Below are positions 14,461 to 22,288 of a stretch of DNA of 39,015 nt, one piece after another. The notes under the pieces are model-generated. The model was not told the origin of the DNA, did not search any database, and saw only the letters and a list, made by a program, of their open reading frames with translations. How positions within the stretch are numbered: position 1 is the stretch's first letter; every line of letters starts with the position of its first letter. Source of the DNA: Deinococcales bacterium (GTDB lineage Bacteria > Deinococcota > Deinococci > Deinococcales > JAAFIG01); contig JAAFJQ010000009.1 of NCBI GenBank assembly GCA_013298185.1, positions 1 to 39,015 on the forward strand, in the 5' to 3' direction. The translations under genes were made by a program, and so were the position numbers.

Positions 14461-15810
14461 ATGGTCTGGTCTAAAGCGCAGCGAATTGGTGTTCCACTGG
14501 GTTTAATTGTTGTTTTGGTTGGCATGGTGCATTGGGGAGGTACAGCCACCCCGGGTCCGATGTTTGTTTTGGGTGTTGCCGTGCTGATTGGTTTGATTGT
14601 TGGCTTTGCTGGTTTTTTATACTGGTTGCTGTTTTCACCGATTCAAAACGCTGTTGTTGTTAAACCCAATCCTGTGCTGCGCCAACTTGGTGCAATTGCA
14701 GTGCTGACCAGTGCCACGTTGATGACTTTTGCCACGGCTTGGGATGAATCTTGGCACCGACGTTTTGGTGTGGGCAACGATTTTCTGTGGATGCCGCACA
14801 TTCTGATGTACTCGAGTTTTGCAATCTGTAGCCTGCTTGCCAGTGCTGGCATGGTTTACCTAATCCTCAGCGGAAAAGGCGGTGTGCGTTCTCGAGCCAG
14901 AGCCGAGCCTTTGGTGGCACTCCTAGCTTGTGTGAGTTTATTTTTGCTGTTCAGCGCCCCTTCAGATTTGTTGTGGCACAAAATTTATGGTTTGGATATT
15001 ACCGCTTGGAGCTTGCCGCACATCACCTTGCTTCTTGGCTTTATTTCTCTGATGCTTTGCGGTATTACCCTTGCGCTCTCGAGTACCAAAACAAACGTCT
15101 GGCAAGGTTTACGTGGTATCAGCCTGAACGAATGGCTGACCATTTGGCTGTGCGGTGCAGCCCTGATGTTTATGATTCAATTCGGCACAACCGAATGGGA
15201 CAACATCACCAAAGAACGATTTGAAAATCGAGTCTCTAAAATTTCTATTTTCTGGGAGCGTCCAGAATGGTTGTATGTGGCAGCACTGATTGGCGTGGCA
15301 GGTTTGATGGGCGCATTTGCACAAAATGCAACCAAACGCATCGGTGCAGCCACTTTGGTTGGACTGTTCCTGATTTTACAACGCTCGATTTCACTTAGCC
15401 TGATTGGTGGTTTTGATTTGGGCATGAGTCTGCGCTCGCATTTCTTGGCGCTGCTGGTTCTGATTGCCCTTGATTTGATTGCGTACTGGCGCAAAAATGC
15501 CACTTGGACTTGGACGTATGCGCTCTCGAGTGGAGGTGTAGCGATTACTTTCCTGATGATTGGGATGTCGCAAATTCTGATTTACCCTCGAGTCAACCTC
15601 GAGACAATTGTGGGGCATGTGCTGGCGGGTGGCATGGCATGGTGCAGCTTTACTTATGTCGGGGCATTACTTGGTCGCAGTGTCTCGAGCATGGAAAAAC
15701 TCGAGACTGTTCGGGTGGTTTGGTTGCCGAGGCTAACGGTAGCGGCTTTAACGGGTGTGATGGCGCTCTTGTTTGTAGCCATTTCCGTTGCTGTGCCACC
15801 AGCTATTTAA
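14461..15810 (+). CDS. Polytopic membrane protein with an internal repeat, function unknown
   Basis: 449 residues with about 12-13 hydrophobic helices. Two segments look like copies of one another: 'WDESWHRRFG...FLWMPHILMYSSFA' (about 92-120) and 'SDLLWHKIYG...AWSLPHITLLLGF' (about 167-195). Both have acidic residue, Trp-His, Gly, then Pro-His-Ile/hydrophobic. The paired histidines near membrane faces could bind a metal or haem, but this is inference. No family is recognised. The transcript is probably leaderless (TAGACT six bases before ATG). It converges on and overlaps by four bases the glycosyltransferase gene. Confidence 0.75.
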   Translation: MVWSKAQRIGVPLGLIVVLVGMVHWGGTATPGPMFVLGVAVLIGLIVGFAGFLYWLLFSPIQNAVVVKPNPVLRQLGAIAVLTSATLMTFATAWDESWHRRFGVGNDFLWMPHILMYSSFAICSLLASAGMVYLILSGKGGVRSRARAEPLVALLACVSLFLLFSAPSDLLWHKIYGLDITAWSLPHITLLLGFISLMLCGITLALSSTKTNVWQGLRGISLNEWLTIWLCGAALMFMIQFGTTEWDNITKERFENRVSKISIFWERPEWLYVAALIGVAGLMGAFAQNATKRIGAATLVGLFLILQRSISLSLIGGFDLGMSLRSHFLALLVLIALDLIAYWRKNATWTWTYALSSGGVAITFLMIGMSQILIYPRVNLETIVGHVLAGGMAWCSFTYVGALLGRSVSSMEKLETVRVVWLPRLTVAALTGVMALLFVAISVAVPPAI

Positions 15811-16901
15811 GGCTTTCTGAGGTCGTATTCGCGCCCTTTCCAAGTGATTTGACCACGTTCAAAACGGCGTAGGCTCTCAAAACCAATCAATGCCCAGACC
15901 GCTATGCCAATGGGGTGAAAAAGCGTTGCCATCAGGTCATAGCGGTTGCGAAGGTCAGACATGACTCGAGGCAACATCGAAAAAAGCACCATCAATGGGG
16001 CTAAATCCCAGAACGGCAGCAGCAACCACGGCAGCACGTACAAGAGCAGATTGAAGCTGCTCGCGGCAAAAAAAGCCAGCCTGTTTGCACCAAAAGCAGG
16101 GTAAACATTTTTGGCATACCCCGCCAAAGCCTCCTCACTCGAGGCGTACATTTTTGTGGCTATTGCATCAGCGCCATTGAGGAGCAGAAACTTGCCTGAT
16201 TTACGCTTCACCGCTCGAGCCAATGCCATGTCCTCGATGACGCTCCGAGCAATGGATTCATGACCACCAAGGCGTTGGTACATGGCTTTGGTAAACGCCA
16301 AGCACTGCCCGTTAGCGGCGACCGCCACAGGAAATGCCCTGACTGGCACAAAAAAAAGCGGCAGAAACGCCATTAAACTCCATTGCTGCAACGGCTGAAT
16401 TAAACTCGAGATTGGGTCAGTGACAATTTGTTTTGCCCAAGCACAAAGCGCGTCTAAGTTGTGCTGCTCGAATTCAGCCGCAATAGCATTAGCCGCAAAC
16501 GGTTGCCAGTGCGTATCGGCATCGGTAAAAATCAGGATATGCCCCGAAGCCACTTGGCTTAGTTGATGACACGCCCAATTCTTGCCAAGCCAGCCTGTCG
16601 GTAGCGGCTGCCCCTCGAGAACCTTGAGGCGCGGGTCTTGAAACCCCTCGAGAACCGCTTGGGTATCATCTTCGGAGCGGTCATTGAGAACCAAAATCTC
16701 GAGATGAACCGCATTTTGCGCCAGCAAACTTGGAATCAGTTTCTCGAGATTCCGAGCTTCGTTGCGGGCTGGAACAAGAATCGAGATTTTCAAGTGACTG
16801 ACCCGACTTGGCTCGAGTTTGCGCCAGAAAAACTGATTGGCAATGGCAAAAGCAGCCAGTCCGCCTTGAATGGCTAGATAAGAAATTTCAATTGGGTTCA
16901 T
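15807..16901 (-). CDS. Glycosyltransferase family 2, membrane-associated
   Basis: 364 residues from ATG 16901, which overlaps the stop of the upstream gene (ATGA). It has an N-terminal hydrophobic anchor, the GT-A core beginning KISILVPARNEARNLEKLIPSLL, the metal site FTDADTHW, a later IEDMALARAVKR acceptor-site motif, and two or three hydrophobic segments at the C-terminus. The layout matches carotenoid- or lipid-linked glycosyltransferases of the CruC/CrtQ type, which act at the inner membrane. Substrate prediction is inference; no carotenoid gene is adjacent. It is translationally coupled to a hypothetical protein. Confidence 0.82.
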   Translation of the reverse strand: MNPIEISYLAIQGGLAAFAIANQFFWRKLEPSRVSHLKISILVPARNEARNLEKLIPSLLAQNAVHLEILVLNDRSEDDTQAVLEGFQDPRLKVLEGQPLPTGWLGKNWACHQLSQVASGHILIFTDADTHWQPFAANAIAAEFEQHNLDALCAWAKQIVTDPISSLIQPLQQWSLMAFLPLFFVPVRAFPVAVAANGQCLAFTKAMYQRLGGHESIARSVIEDMALARAVKRKSGKFLLLNGADAIATKMYASSEEALAGYAKNVYPAFGANRLAFFAASSFNLLLYVLPWLLLPFWDLAPLMVLFSMLPRVMSDLRNRYDLMATLFHPIGIAVWALIGFESLRRFERGQITWKGREYDLRKP

Positions 16902-17308
16902 AAGGTCACACTTGGCTCGAGAATCAGCCAAGCCTTTTTTCGGAGTTCATCTCTAAAACAAGTTCTCAAGGTTTTTGCAGGTTCTTTCAAAACGCCATTC
17001 ACCTGATACGACCTGATTTCTGAATGTGCATAGTTGTTTGGAACGGGATGATGCTCAACAACAAATTGCCTGTGCTGATCGCCCTCACCAAGTTCTTTTG
17101 GCACACTACCAACCAGAAAGCCCAGCACGCCATAATTTTGGTGGTCTGGCAATAGCACATCAGTTGGCTGGCTGTATTTGGAACGATTGACAGAACAATC
17201 GGGAAAAGGAATCAGTTTTTGGAATGTGGCTTCGGTGATTGGATATTCGGTTGGTGCGACTCGACGGTACAAGGTTTCATCGGCTTGGAAGTCTGGATCA
17301 ATCGTCAT
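16898..17308 (-). CDS. Conserved hypothetical protein, second gene of an unknown pair
   Basis: 136 residues. 'DFQADETLYRRVAPTEYPITEATFQKLIPFPDCSVNRSKYSQPTDVLL' follows a pattern I have seen in small bacterial proteins of the type 'ADExLYRRVxP...SxxxFxx...SVxR', but I know no function. His-rich 'EHHPVPNNYAHSEIRSY' is near the end. The ATG at 17308 is three bases after the stop of the upstream gene and the end overlaps the glycosyltransferase start, so the three genes form an operon. CTCGAG is nearly absent in this pair. Confidence 0.7.
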   Translation of the reverse strand: MTIDPDFQADETLYRRVAPTEYPITEATFQKLIPFPDCSVNRSKYSQPTDVLLPDHQNYGVLGFLVGSVPKELGEGDQHRQFVVEHHPVPNNYAHSEIRSYQVNGVLKEPAKTLRTCFRDELRKKAWLILEPSVTL

Positions 17309-17311
17309 GGA

Positions 17312-17740
17312 TTAGCCAAGGAAATTGCGAATTTGGTGGATCAGTTTTCCAATACCCAAAGCATTCATTTGTGGCTCCCAAATATCGGAATTGATGGGTC
17401 GTGATAGTAAAGCCACCACTTCACCTGAATTGTAGAATTCAACCGCCGCATACTTGTTGTTTTTCATAAAAGAAACCGTGATTCCACCTTCTACCATTGC
17501 ACCAATATCATCGGGTATACAATCTGTTGAAAAGCAACTGGTAATCAACGGAATGGCAGATTGAATCGCGGTCAACGAAGGTGCTGGAGCGCCATAACTA
17601 TCCCAATTTTCCTTGACATTTTTGGTTTGCTCGAGTTGAGTTAGACATTTTTGAATCCGCAACGAACGTTGATTGATCTCCTGAGCCGATGGCAACTCAT
17701 AGAAATCTCTGACACTTGAACTGCTATGTGCTTGTTCCAT
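17312..17740 (-). CDS. Conserved hypothetical protein, first gene of an unknown pair
   Basis: 142 residues beginning MEQAHSSSSVRDFYELPSAQE. The motif 'ENWDSYGAPAPSLTAIQSAIPLI' is a recognisable hallmark of a family of small bacterial proteins (WDxYGAxxPxxxAI), again of unknown role. The rest is a small mixed fold: 'MVEGGITVSFMKNNKYAAVEFYNSGEVVALLSR'. TATGCT ten bases before ATG 17740 is a possible -10 box. Tight linkage to the next gene suggests a functional pair. Confidence 0.75.
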   Translation of the reverse strand: MEQAHSSSSVRDFYELPSAQEINQRSLRIQKCLTQLEQTKNVKENWDSYGAPAPSLTAIQSAIPLITSCFSTDCIPDDIGAMVEGGITVSFMKNNKYAAVEFYNSGEVVALLSRPINSDIWEPQMNALGIGKLIHQIRNFLG

Positions 17741-17760
17741 ACCTGTTCAAAGCATAGCAC

Positions 17761-18906
17761 TTAATCCTTCAAGAGTCCCCTTGCCATGATGACACGCTGG
17801 ATTTCATTCGTACCTTCATAAATCTGGTTGAGTTTGACATCGCGCAGCAGTTTTTCTACAGGGTACTCGCCGACATAACCAAAACCACCATGCACTTGAA
17901 TGGCTTCGTTGGCGGCATCAAATGCCACATCCGAAGCGTAGCATTTTGCAAGGGCGGCTTCCATGCTGTGCGGCTGATGGTTGTCCACCAACCAAGCGGC
18001 TTTGTACGTGGCTAACCGCGCGGTCTCGAGACCCATGTACATGTTGGCGAGTTTATGTTGAATCATCTGAAAATCCCCAATCGGTTTACCAAAAGCTTCC
18101 CTTGTTTTGGCGTATTTGACGCTCTCCTCGAGCGCCCGACGAGCAATGCCAACACTACCAGCCGCCACGGGAATTCGGGTTTTATCAAGGGTTTTCATGG
18201 CTATCTTAAAACCATCACCAATGCAACCAAGGATGTTTTCTTTGGGAACGCGCACATCTTCAAAAACCAATTCAGCCGTGTACGTGGCACGTTGCCCCAT
18301 CTTATGGTGGATTTTATTATGGCTGAAACCAGCCGCGCCTTTGGGAACAACTATCGCCACTGTGCCTTTGGCTTTGAGGGCATAATCCACGCTGGCAAAA
18401 ACCACGGCAAATTCGGCAATCCCACCGTTGCTAATCCACATTTTTGTGCCGTTAATCACCCATTCATCGCCCTCGAGAACGGCTTTGGTTCGCATTGCAC
18501 CAGCGTCCGAGCCATTACCAGCTTCGGACAGCGCAAAGCTGGCTAGTCCGGGGCGTTGGGTCAAAGGCTCAAGAAAGCGTTTTTGTTGTTCGGCTGTACC
18601 ACCAACTAAAATTGGGGTAATACCAAGCTCAGAAGCCATCAGAATGGTGTACATACCCATGCAGCCATAACCGATTTCCTCGCCGATAATCACTTCCTCG
18701 AGCATTCCCAAGCCAAGTCCGCCAGCCTGTTCTGGAATAATAATGTTACTTAAACCAATTTCAAAAGCTTTCTCGAGAATCTGCTCGGGGTAGGCTTCGC
18801 GGCGGTCATAGTCAGCCGCAATCGGAATCACTTCTTTTTGCGTGAATTCCTTTGCGAGGGCTTGGAGTTGCTGCTGCTCGGAAGATAAAGAAAAATTGAT
18901 GGACAT
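17761..18906 (-). CDS. Acyl-CoA dehydrogenase
   Basis: 381 residues, the normal length. It oxidises acyl-CoA to trans-2-enoyl-CoA using FAD in fatty-acid or amino-acid degradation. The N-terminal helical domain ends in the FAD-binding 'FALSEAGNGSDAGAMRTKAV' and 'WVINGTKMWISNGG'. The C-terminal domain has 'DFQMIQHKLANM' and the catalytic glutamate in 'QIYEGTNEIQRVIMAR'. The ATG follows TAGAAT by six bases, so it is probably leaderless. Chain-length preference cannot be told. No beta-oxidation partner is adjacent. Confidence 0.95.
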   Translation of the reverse strand: MSINFSLSSEQQQLQALAKEFTQKEVIPIAADYDRREAYPEQILEKAFEIGLSNIIIPEQAGGLGLGMLEEVIIGEEIGYGCMGMYTILMASELGITPILVGGTAEQQKRFLEPLTQRPGLASFALSEAGNGSDAGAMRTKAVLEGDEWVINGTKMWISNGGIAEFAVVFASVDYALKAKGTVAIVVPKGAAGFSHNKIHHKMGQRATYTAELVFEDVRVPKENILGCIGDGFKIAMKTLDKTRIPVAAGSVGIARRALEESVKYAKTREAFGKPIGDFQMIQHKLANMYMGLETARLATYKAAWLVDNHQPHSMEAALAKCYASDVAFDAANEAIQVHGGFGYVGEYPVEKLLRDVKLNQIYEGTNEIQRVIMARGLLKD

Positions 18907-18912
18907 GGATTG

Positions 18913-18918
18913 ATTCTA
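18913..18918 (-). promoter_or_regulatory. -10 box TAGAAT overlapping the galK stop codon
   Basis: The TAG stop of galK (18918-18916) is also the first three bases of TAGAAT, which lies six bases before the acyl-CoA dehydrogenase ATG. The downstream gene therefore likely has its own promoter despite the 9-base gap. Confidence 0.55.
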
Positions 18919-20028
18919 CTCCTGTGGACTGAGCAAACGCGGCACAATTCCCGTGCGCTCTTGGTACGCTGCTGCAATCTGCTCGCCAGCCTTGCGCCCT
19001 GCGCCCTTGTCTGCCAGCATCACCACACTGCCGCCAAAGCCCCCACCAGTCAGCCGAGCGCCGTGAATTCCAGTGGTTTCTCGAGCCAAGTCCACAATCA
19101 GGTCTATCTCTGGCTCGGAGACATCATAGTCATCCCGCATAGACGCATGAGAGGCATAAAATAGCGCTCCAAGGGTGGCTAAGTCGCCTTGCTCGAGGGC
19201 AGTCACGGCTTTGAGGACTCGAGCATTTTCGCTAATCACATGTTTGGCGCGGCTGGCATATGGGGCTGGCAGGGATGCGACCCGAGGTAAGTCTTGCGGC
19301 AAAAGATCGCGCAAGCTGCTTACGCCAAGCATTTCACAGGCTTGTTCGCATTCAGCCCGACGGGTTTTGTAATTGCGTGAGCCTTGGTCGTTCGCTGCAA
19401 GGCTGTGGGTTAGGCTGCTGTGCAGAATCACCAACTCGAGGTTGCTTGGCAGTGGCACGGAGCGTGTCTCGAAACTCCTAAAATCAATAAACAGGGCTTG
19501 TCCATCCTGCCCAAGGCTGCATGCCATTTGGTCAAGCAAACCAACCCGAGCGCCGACCAAACCATTCTCGGCGCGTTGGGCAATGTGAGCGACTTCGGTA
19601 TCGGTCAGGGGCAGTGTAAAAGCAGCGCGGAGGGCTTTGACGGTGGTGACGAGCAGCGCGGCACTCGAGGATAACCCACTACCTTGGGGAACATCGCTTG
19701 AGAAAGCCACTTCAAAACCAGTCAAGGCATGTCCATCTTGGCGCAGCACTTCGGTTACAGCTTGAATGTAGTCCAGCCAGTCCAAGCCTGCCCGTTCTTG
19801 ACCAAGCTGGTACTCGAGCAACTGATTTTTCTGCACCCCGAATACCCGCACCATCTGGTCAGCTCGAGGTGAGAGCAGCATGGTGCAACGCTGACGAATC
19901 GGGGTAGGCAGCACCAGACCATCGTTGTAATCGGTGTGTTCGCCAATCAAGTTGACCCGCCCTGCGCTCGAGACTTCTAAACTGGCTGATTTGCCAAAAT
20001 GCCCAGTAAAAACCGCGTGTAAATCCAT
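18916..20028 (-). CDS. galK: Galactokinase
   Basis: 370 residues from ATG 20028; a longer frame to 20241 has an unlikely lysine-rich N-terminus. It phosphorylates galactose to galactose-1-phosphate in the cytosol. GHMP-kinase signatures are GRVNLIGEHTDYN at 23-35, PQGSGLSSSAAL with the phosphate loop at 114-125, and the C-terminal LTGGGFGGSVV. TAAACT lies seven bases before the ATG. No galT, galE or transporter is near, so the rest of the Leloir pathway must be elsewhere. An inverted repeat covers the promoter. Confidence 0.96.
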   Translation of the reverse strand: MDLHAVFTGHFGKSASLEVSSAGRVNLIGEHTDYNDGLVLPTPIRQRCTMLLSPRADQMVRVFGVQKNQLLEYQLGQERAGLDWLDYIQAVTEVLRQDGHALTGFEVAFSSDVPQGSGLSSSAALLVTTVKALRAAFTLPLTDTEVAHIAQRAENGLVGARVGLLDQMACSLGQDGQALFIDFRSFETRSVPLPSNLELVILHSSLTHSLAANDQGSRNYKTRRAECEQACEMLGVSSLRDLLPQDLPRVASLPAPYASRAKHVISENARVLKAVTALEQGDLATLGALFYASHASMRDDYDVSEPEIDLIVDLARETTGIHGARLTGGGFGGSVVMLADKGAGRKAGEQIAAAYQERTGIVPRLLSPQE

Positions 20029-20036
20029 GAGTGGTA

Positions 20037-20070
20037 GTTTATCGTTTCTTGAGATTTTTTGCCGATAAAC
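20037..20070. promoter_or_regulatory. Inverted repeat over the galK promoter
   Basis: GTTTATCG (20037-20044) and CGATAAAC (20063-20070) are perfect 8-bp inverted copies, 26 bp between centres. The left arm overlaps the galK -10 box (TAAACT on the minus strand, 20036-20041). This could be a repressor operator or a weak hairpin. Confidence 0.45.
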
Positions 20071-20214
20071 CTCAGAAATCCATTTTTTCTTGTACTGCAC
20101 ACAAGCCTGCTCGAGTCCTTTAGATTTTTGGCTCTTCGGACTCGAGTTCATTTGTAGGCTGTGCTGCTTGTAAGCTGACACTTTGGGCTTTAGGATACGC
20201 AACACCGAATCTTT

Positions 20215-21192
20215 ATGGTACTCAAAGAACGCTACGAACAAGACTTACGTCTGGTCGGCTCACCGCAAGGCTGGGCTGCCTTCGCATTAACCATTTTGCT
20301 TTTTGTGCTGATTCCTCAAATTTTTCCTGCTTACGCTTACCCAGTGGCATTGTTCATGGTTTACAGCCTTGTGGCAATTGGCTTGAATATCTTGGTTGGT
20401 TTCACTGGGCAGATTTCGCTTGGTCATGCGGGTTTCTTTGCGATTGGGGCGTATGCTGTGGCTAAACTTGCGCCAATTATTACCTTCCCAGCAGCGCTTT
20501 TGGTAGCAGTTGTGGCTTGTGCTGTGGTTGGGTACTTGGTTGGTATTCCAGCTTTAAAACTCGAGGGTCCGTACCTTGCCATTGCTACCAGTGGTTTTGG
20601 TTTAGCAATTCAACAATTTTTTGCCAATACACCCAACGATTGGTTCGGTGGACATGGTGGTTTGATTGTCGAAAAAAGCCAGCTCTTTGGAGATTTTTTT
20701 GCTCGAGACAGGGCGTACTATTACATTATTCTGGCTGTGGTTACCGTGATGGTCTACATGGCATTTAACCTCGCCCGTTCACACATTGGCAGGGCATTTG
20801 TGGCGGTACGGGATGCCGAATTGGCAGCCCAAACCAGTGGGGTGAACATTGCTAAAATCAAAACCCTCGCCTTTGCTATTTCAGCCGTGTACGCTGGTAT
20901 CGGCGGAGCGCTGTTTGCTCCACTTCTAGGCATTGTTTCCCCCGAAAGTTTTAGTTTGCTCCTCAGCGTGCAGTTCCTGAGCATGATTGTGATTGGTGGC
21001 ATCGGCACAGTTGCTGGTGGCATCCTCGGTGCAGGCATGGTCACTGCCCTCCAAGACCAACTCGCTCAAGCAGGAGGCTGGTCTGGTTTGCTGTACGGCT
21101 TGGTGGTGCTGATTGTGATGATCCTCGAGCCACTCGGGTTGTACGGACGTTGGATGAAAATCAAATTGTATTGGAAATCGTGGCCGTTTTAG
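20215..21192 (+). CDS. livM: Branched-chain amino-acid ABC transporter permease LivM
   Basis: 325 residues with about eight to ten membrane helices. 'VGFTGQISLGHAGFFAIGAY' is the LivM hallmark, and the C-terminal part has 'RSHIGRAFVAVRDAELAAQTSGVNIAKIKTLAF', the coupling loop to the ATPase, and 'VIGGIGTVAGGILGAG'. With LivH it forms the pore for leucine/isoleucine/valine or related amides. The ATG at 20215 has no ribosome-binding site; TAGGAT at about 20192 may be its -10 box. It is the first liv gene, separated from livH by a MITE-like element. Confidence 0.93.
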   Translation: MVLKERYEQDLRLVGSPQGWAAFALTILLFVLIPQIFPAYAYPVALFMVYSLVAIGLNILVGFTGQISLGHAGFFAIGAYAVAKLAPIITFPAALLVAVVACAVVGYLVGIPALKLEGPYLAIATSGFGLAIQQFFANTPNDWFGGHGGLIVEKSQLFGDFFARDRAYYYIILAVVTVMVYMAFNLARSHIGRAFVAVRDAELAAQTSGVNIAKIKTLAFAISAVYAGIGGALFAPLLGIVSPESFSLLLSVQFLSMIVIGGIGTVAGGILGAGMVTALQDQLAQAGGWSGLLYGLVVLIVMILEPLGLYGRWMKIKLYWKSWPF

Positions 21193-21200
21193 AAGGTTAA

Positions 21201-21378
21201 AGAGAAAAGGTTAAAGGTTAAAAGTGAACAACCAATCCACAATTTTTTATTTTCTCGAGCCTCGAGCAACAAAGGCTTTGCCTTCGACTTTTGGCTTTCC
21301 TCACAATCTGCTGTCTTCCACGAGTGTCCAGATGCTTCGCATCATCAGGTTATCTCTTTCCTCTTTAACCTTTTCTCT
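21201..21378. mobile_element. MITE-like intergenic element, copy 1
   Basis: AGAGAAAAGGTTAAAG at 21201-21216 is perfectly inverted at 21363-21378 (16 bp), giving a 178-bp element with no ORF that sits between livM and livH. Its right part has 34 bases (21327-21360, beginning TCCAGATGCTTCGCATC) identical to those at 36691-36724 in copy 2. The ends are made of heptamers of the form NNNAAAG. It holds two CTCGAG in tandem at about 21255-21266. No transposase is in the window. Confidence 0.6.
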
Positions 21379-21390
21379 CCAAGGTACTCT

Positions 21391-22272
21391 ATGAGTCTCG
21401 AGCAAGCCATTCGTTTACTGATTATCGGCATTGAAGTCGGTAGTATTTATGCTCTTGTGGCGCTGAGTGTGGTGCTGCTGTACCGCACTTCTCGAGTGCT
21501 GAACTTTGGTCAGGGCGAATTGGCGCTGCTGGCTTGTTTTCTGACCTTTACGCTGACCTCGAGAATGGGCGTGCCATTGTGGTTGTCGTTCCTCGCGGGT
21601 TTGGCAGCCAGTGCCGTGGCTGCTGGCGCGTTTTATTTTTTCTTGATGCGCCGTGCCAAAGCCCAAGACCCCATGGGGTTGCTGATTCTGACCCTTGGAT
21701 TTAGTTTGTTTGCCAATGGTGGGTTATCATTGCTGTTTGGTGTGGACAACAAACAAATGCCCGGTTTTGTGGATGTGATTGAAACTTGGCAAATTGGTAA
21801 TTTCTCGATTTCCAAGAACTCGGTGCTGGTGGCAGTGGCGGGTTTGATTCTGATGATTGGACTGTATTTTTTTGTCCAAAAAAGCAAAATTGGGCTTGCG
21901 ATGCGAGCTGTTTCGCAAAACCCCGAGGTGGCAAAAGCACTGGGGATTCCTGTGAATGTGGTGCTGGTCTCGAGTTGGGCGGTGGCAGCTATTTTGGGCA
22001 GTGCCGCAGCGCTGCTGTTAGCCCCAGCCATTTCCTTAAACCCTAGCCTGATGCTTGATCCTTTGAACAAGGGCTTCGCGGCTGCGGTGGTGGGTGGCAT
22101 GACCAGCTTGCCTGGCGCGGTTTTGGGTGGTTATTTACTTGGCATCATCGAAGCCTATGTCGGCAACTTTGTACCTGCTTTTAAGTTGGCGCTGGCTTTT
22201 ATTTTGGTGATTTTGGTTCTGGTTTTTCGTCCTCATGGTTTACTCGGCGAGAAAGAGACTCGTCGAGCTTAG
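21391..22272 (+). CDS. livH: Branched-chain amino-acid ABC transporter permease LivH
   Basis: 293 residues with eight or so helices. 'SVVLLYRTSRVLNFGQGELALLACF' near the N-terminus and 'GLAMRAVSQNPEVAKALGIPVNVV', the ATPase-coupling loop, identify LivH; the end 'FRPHGLLGEKETRRA' is typical. It is the second permease of the liv system. AAGG lies upstream of ATG 21391. It is followed after 16 bases by livK. Confidence 0.94.
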   Translation: MSLEQAIRLLIIGIEVGSIYALVALSVVLLYRTSRVLNFGQGELALLACFLTFTLTSRMGVPLWLSFLAGLAASAVAAGAFYFFLMRRAKAQDPMGLLILTLGFSLFANGGLSLLFGVDNKQMPGFVDVIETWQIGNFSISKNSVLVAVAGLILMIGLYFFVQKSKIGLAMRAVSQNPEVAKALGIPVNVVLVSSWAVAAILGSAAALLLAPAISLNPSLMLDPLNKGFAAAVVGGMTSLPGAVLGGYLLGIIEAYVGNFVPAFKLALAFILVILVLVFRPHGLLGEKETRRA

Positions 22273-22288
22273 GGAAAAAGGAGTATGT

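Noticed and set aside
20029-20241. 71-residue N-terminal extension of galactokinase
   Set aside because: It has no family similarity, overlaps livM, and the leaderless start at 20028 is good.
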